A stretch of DNA of 38,081 nucleotides from Geosiphon pyriformis (lineage: Eukaryota > Glomeromycota > Glomeromycetes > Archaeosporales > Geosiphonaceae), in assembly GCA_016748015.1 (NCBI GenBank), contig JAAOMT010000096.1, forward strand, positions 133,955 to 172,035, read 5' to 3'. The notes under the pieces were generated by a model that had not been told where the DNA came from, made no database searches, and saw only the letters and a list, made by a program, of their open reading frames with translations. The translations under genes were made by a program, and so were the position numbers. Positions 35,101 to 38,081 of this stretch are shown here, piece by piece. Each line of letters starts with the position of its first letter. Position 1 is the stretch's first letter.

Positions 35101-35284
35101 TGCTGCTAGAATAATTGGTGATTCATCCTTATATAAAAAGATGGAAGATGCGCAAGGCTTGATCAAACGCGATATTGTATTTGCTGCTAGTTTGGTAAGC
35201 CAACTTTGTTTGAAGGAAATATTTATTTGTTTCATGATAATTTGACCCTATATATATATATAATGTTTTTTGTAGTATTTTTGA
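28853..35284 (+). CDS. SKI2: SKI2, DExH-box RNA helicase of the cytoplasmic Ski complex
   Basis: Ski2 (Ski2-like/Mtr4 superfamily 2) works with Ski3 and Ski8 to thread mRNA into the cytoplasmic exosome for 3'-5' and non-stop decay; yeast mutants over-express viral toxins. About 1,290 residues are encoded, the usual family length. Motifs, with residue numbers approximate: the N-terminal [30 protein letters not shown] (about 300); [16 protein letters not shown]; Walker A AHTSAGKT (345); [24 protein letters not shown] (435); SAT (466); an RGG-rich insertion (540-565); [37 protein letters not shown] (690-705); [12 protein letters not shown] (730). The arch-type region and a DSHCT domain (from about 1055) follow, ending AASLYF. 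All key helicase residues are intact. The traced frame is unbroken from 29122. The start is uncertain: ATG 28853 has a strong context (A at -3, G at +4) but needs one or two upstream introns. Confidence 0.96.
31738..31801 (+). other. SKI2: GC-AG intron of SKI2 (64 nt)
   Basis: The exon ends AATACGGG and the intron opens GCAAGT, the best match to the non-canonical GC donor, ending TGTATAG. Joining gives [16 protein letters not shown], in phase. The nearest GT donors do not give a frame that fits the family. Confidence 0.8.
32398..32479 (+). other. SKI2: GC-AG intron of SKI2 (82 nt)
   Basis: The exon ends ATAAAAGAG (IKE), the intron starts GCAAGA and ends ACCACCAG, and the next exon is ATGGTTGAAATA (MVEI). 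The joined IIKEMVEILF matches the Ski2/Mtr4 family around AVHHGGLLP. No in-phase GT donor is available. Confidence 0.82.
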
Positions 35285-36346
35285 AGAAAAATATATAATT
35301 TTTACTTGATACGGGACTTTCATGACAAATAATTTTCGTTTGAATGGCTTAACGTCATCAGGTATGGACTAGGCACCGCAATGTGTAGAGCCGACCTGTG
35401 GAATTAAGATAATAAAACATCATTGCTGTGCACCATCTGTCATGTGATATAGTAAAACACTAAATCTCTATCTGAAAAGTTGGCATAAACAATAGATGAA
35501 GCCATGATTGACTGTTAGTATAAGGTTATGTTAACCGAAAAAGTAATCTATGAAAGCAGACAACTAAAAAATTTTAATCATCGCAAATCACATATCAACA
35601 AATTCAATTTTCAAAATATCTCTTAGATATTACTTTCGCTCTCTGAATATGTTCCCAAGTGAAAATTCCCAGTCAATTTATTTGAAGCTGCTATATCAAA
35701 TAGAAGATTCTCGTCCATTATTAATATATACGAATTCTCTCGGCCAAAATCAAGGGTTCTTAGGGTTGAAGCTTGAATGCGGCAAATCCTTTTATACTTT
35801 TTATAATTTGAGAATTTTTATGAAAATTCCAGTTTTAATGTTGAGGAAACATGAATTGACGGTTGGTTTTATCTTTCGCATTTTGATTTTGAATTCACAG
35901 TGAGTTAATTAATTTATTTTGCATATAATAGTGGAAAATGTTAGCATCGATCCAAAGAATCCTAAAAATGAGTCTGAAAAGTAAAACAGAGAAATTGTTT
36001 TACTAATTAAGTTAAAAGATGAGCAATTTTTTTTTACATTCATCTCTTTGGCATCAGATAAATCAATGTAAAATTCTTAAATAAAATCTAACCTTTTCAA
36101 TGATAAAAAAATTGGGTTTGCAAAGAAAAGAATTTGGAAAATTATGTTAAGTAACGCAAAAATTTATTCTAAAAATTAAAAAGTATGTTTCATATTAACG
36201 ATACAGTGAACTTCAGAGCAGCGTTAAAAAATTACTTTTTGCTTAATTTCAAAGCATTACCACATGTATTAGGTATCTAGTTTTAATCTATAAATTATTT
36301 CTCAGGCTACTCGATCAAATAAGATCAATGATACAAGAGTCAGAGG
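35285..36346. other. 3' flank of SKI2, no assured gene
   Basis: It holds the presumed 3' UTR and spacer. An 84-codon open frame at 35649-35903 (+) begins MFPSENSQSIYLKLLYQ and is moderately balanced in composition, but I recognise no family and see no splice partners. CpG content falls gradually across this stretch. Confidence 0.4.
35411..35416 (+). terminator. SKI2: Poly(A) signal AATAAA of SKI2
   Basis: AATAAA lies about 127 bases after the stop codon, a normal 3' UTR distance, in a region of mixed composition. Confidence 0.45.
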
Positions 36347-37514
36347 TAGGCCTGTTGGACAAACCTATAAGTTTTGACAACCGTAATAATTATAATCAGT
36401 ATTAACTATATTTTTCAATTTTAACAAATATGTCAAAATGTCAAAACCTGTCAAAATGTCAATAATAAAAAATTCTTGACAATAGTTAAAATTGACAATA
36501 ATAGTTACAATTATTATTATTAGTTAAAACTATTGATAATAATAAAAATTTATAAAGTTATTATATTAAAAAAACTTTATACAAAAAATACATTAGAAAT
36601 TTTACATTATATGTAAGAAAAATTTGATTTAATATACAATTGGACGTATTTTTATACTGCTATTTATTGGAAATATTTTTAGTAAGCCATTTTTGAATCA
36701 AATAAGATTTAATATCTCAGGATATTATTGTTGAAAAATTAAAAAAAATTCCTTTTATATCAAAAAAACTTAAAATTAATTATGTTATTATAAAATCTCT
36801 AATTACCCAAATTAAATTAAAATATTGAATATTTATTATTATTATTATTATTTTATTTACAAAATAATAATATTTTAATTAGGCTGGTACTAAAACCTGT
36901 TAATTTATTACAGTCGCTTAAATTGAAATGACAAATTTTTTTAATGCTACGAAAATTAATAAAACAACAATAATCATCAATTAGTTTAAATATTTTTAAC
37001 AATTTAAAAATTACAAAAAGTATTTAGAATATTGTAAAAAAAATATATATTAGTTTGTTTTATTTAAAACTTTATTTATAAAATTTATAAATATTGTATT
37101 ACAATTGAGCAACTTTTCTAATTACCAAAATTAACTTAATATATAGTAAAAAAAATCAACTATTAAGAAATAAAAAGCTATTATTTATATTTATTTTAAA
37201 AAGAAATTTTTACATTATTGCAATTAATATTTTGACTGTAAAAAAAATTCTGATCTAGATAATATCATTCATAGATATTATAAAATAAAAGTTATTTTAC
37301 ATTTTTGAAAAGTTTTTTATGATTTAATAAATTAATATTTTGATAAATTTGGCATAAATCAAAAAAAAATTAAATATTTAAAATATGTTTATTTCTATTT
37401 TAAAAATAATATTAAATGCTAAACTTTTGTTCAAAATAATATTTTATATTTTAGTTATTGTATATATATATTTTTTTTTTATATATTTAACGAGTGAGGT
37501 CCAAACGCGACCTA
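36347..37514. mobile_element. Candidate short DNA element with imperfect terminal inverted repeats
   Basis: The left end reads TAGGCCTGTTGGAC (36347-36360). The right end read on the minus strand is TAGGTCGCGTTTGGAC (37514-37499), matching with small gaps. The interior is AT-rich without a coding frame, and has a run of TGTCAAAA units at about 36,430-36,475. Parts near 36,390-36,640 resemble 24,940-25,100, so it is a dispersed repeat. No clear target duplication was found. It might be a MITE-like derivative of a larger transposon. Confidence 0.4.
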
Positions 37515-37720
37515 GCGCTATACTATATATTTTGTGATAATCTTAGGGCCAAAATAATAAATAAAAAAGAAAAAACAATGGTTACACATTATTTTATAGC
37601 CAAAAAATTATTAAGAATATAAAAATAAAGTAATCATTATTACTATTGATAAAACTTTTTTCAACATAATTTATAAATTTATTTTTATTTTCGACAAAAA
37701 ATTAAGACATTTTTAATATA

Positions 37721-38081
37721 CAGTCAGACCTCTATAAAAGAAGACAGTTGGGACATGCAAATAATGTTCCATTATAGAGGTGTTCTATTATAGAGTTTTA
37801 TAATTAAATAAACTAAATTTATTTATTAAATAAAATCAATTATTATTATTATTATTATTATTAAAATATTGATTAATTTTTACCTGTTTTTTAGAATTTT
37901 CCTTCATTTTTTCGTATTCATATAATTTTTTTCTAAGTAAATTTTGGTTTTCTATACTAAAATTTTCTTCTGCTAATTGCTCTTCAAATCTAATTACCTT
38001 TTTTAATGCTTCATATGCTTCTGTAATTGTAATTATAGCAGGTGGAGATTCTTCTAATTCTTCTTCCGAGTCATTAATTGT
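37721..38081 (-). mobile_element. Pogo/Tigger-like DNA transposon, one end, runs off the window
   Basis: After a TA dinucleotide (37719-37720, the pogo target) the element begins CAGTCAGACCTCTATAAAAG, the CAG..CCTCTATA form typical of pogo/Tigger terminal repeats. The inverted partial motif TTATAGAG recurs at about 37773-37780 and 37790-37797. The transposase reading frame ends about 115 bases inside this terminus on the minus strand. Confidence 0.75.
37836..38081 (-). CDS. Pogo/Tigger-like DDE transposase, C-terminal part
   Basis: 81 codons are present, uninterrupted, to TGA 37838-37836; the N-terminal DNA-binding and DDE catalytic parts lie beyond the window. The visible part is an acidic linker (DSEEELEESPP), then AYEALKKVIRFEEQLAEENF and RKKLYEYEKMKENSKKQ, a helical Lys/Glu-rich tail typical of the post-DDE region of pogo/Tigger transposases. 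It ends QVKINQYF followed by eight Asn. QxxIxx(Y/F)F fits the PCNA-interacting (PIP) box that the Drosophila pogo transposase is known to carry. The open frame with little decay suggests a younger insertion than the retroelements. Confidence 0.72.
   Translation of the reverse strand, partial: TINDSEEELEESPPAIITITEAYEALKKVIRFEEQLAEENFSIENQNLLRKKLYEYEKMKENSKKQVKINQYFNNNNNNNN

Larger units (their letters stand above)
29112..35284 (+). other. SKI2: Exon map of SKI2 (30 traced exons)
   Basis: Exons that join in frame are 29112-29215, 29306-29421, 29488-29605, 29688-29802, 29915-29995, 30137-30187, 30254-30393, 30473-30565, 30633-30767, 30858-31003, 31086-31320, 31431-31537, 31609-31737, 31802-31967, 32039-32228, 32300-32397, 32480-32545, 32630-32711, 32787-32881, 32952-33140, 33230-33415, 33487-33649, 33712-33845, 33917-34010, 34100-34230, 34310-34489, 34572-34724, 34784-34924, 35006-35194 and 35276-35284. 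All junctions were chosen by splice sites plus continuity with the Ski2 family. The weakest are the donor at 30394 (GTTCAT) and the 29996-30136 intron. Confidence 0.85.

Noticed and set aside
28000-35300. Gut-fungus (Neocallimastigomycota) or microsporidian origin
   Set aside because: Both can be AT-rich, but the dense short introns argue against microsporidia, and the TnpB and pogo relics and Ty3 families fit my recollection of Glomeromycotina better. This is not proven.
35345-35402. Possible structured RNA with CAGGT..ACCTG pairing
   Set aside because: There is only a 5-bp stem with a long loop and no tRNA or known RNA features; it lies in the SKI2 3' UTR.
35649-35903. 84-codon plus-strand frame downstream of SKI2
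   Set aside because: No family, no splice partners and no clear promoter, so it was left as part of the flank and not called a gene.

Overview
This window looks like nuclear DNA of a fungus, most likely an arbuscular-mycorrhizal one (Glomeromycotina, Rhizophagus-like). Three things point there: a spliceosomal SKI2 gene packed with short introns, an extremely AT-rich transposon compartment, and Ty3-type, LINE, pogo and TnpB-like relics of the kinds I remember from those genomes. The taxon is an inference from recall, not a database result.

Positions 1 to about 27,600 are a transposon graveyard. G+C is very low and CpG almost absent. Element A (1641-9415, + strand) is a nearly complete Ty3/gypsy-type retrotransposon with two LTRs, a primer-binding site, gag, protease, RT, RNase H and integrase relics, and a candidate 5-bp target duplication. 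A second LTR family follows (copies near 9462-10280 and 17108-17905). Between those copies lie a LINE-type relic (about 10,960-13,380) and a gag-protease relic (about 14,400-16,650). On the minus strand, two more pol relics lie at 18,780-20,210 and 21,430-23,130, with a minus-oriented LTR between them. Region 23,200-27,600 has no gene I can recognise. It contains AT-only repeats related to a short element at 36,347-37,514.

Positions of about 27,600-36,300 form a higher-GC, CpG-containing island. It holds a hypothetical small gene (28125-28518) whose end overlaps a TnpB/Fanzor-like transposase fragment (28412-28618), a weak divergent ORF, and the one clearly intact gene: SKI2, the DExH RNA helicase of the cytoplasmic Ski complex. 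I could trace 30 SKI2 exons in frame from 29112 to 35284. The introns are 59-141 nt apart from the unresolved 5' one, and two use GC-AG splice sites. The terminal exon is only 9 nt. The first exon or exons are not settled; the best candidate start is ATG 28853. A poly(A) signal follows at 35411.

After 36,300 the AT-rich repeats resume: a small element with imperfect terminal inverted repeats, then the terminal repeat and C-terminal coding end of a pogo/Tigger-like transposase running off the window on the minus strand. Its C-terminus carries a PCNA-binding (PIP) box-like motif. I saw no tRNA, rRNA or CRISPR array. Apart from SKI2, the possible small genes and the partial pogo element, everything coding-like is broken.
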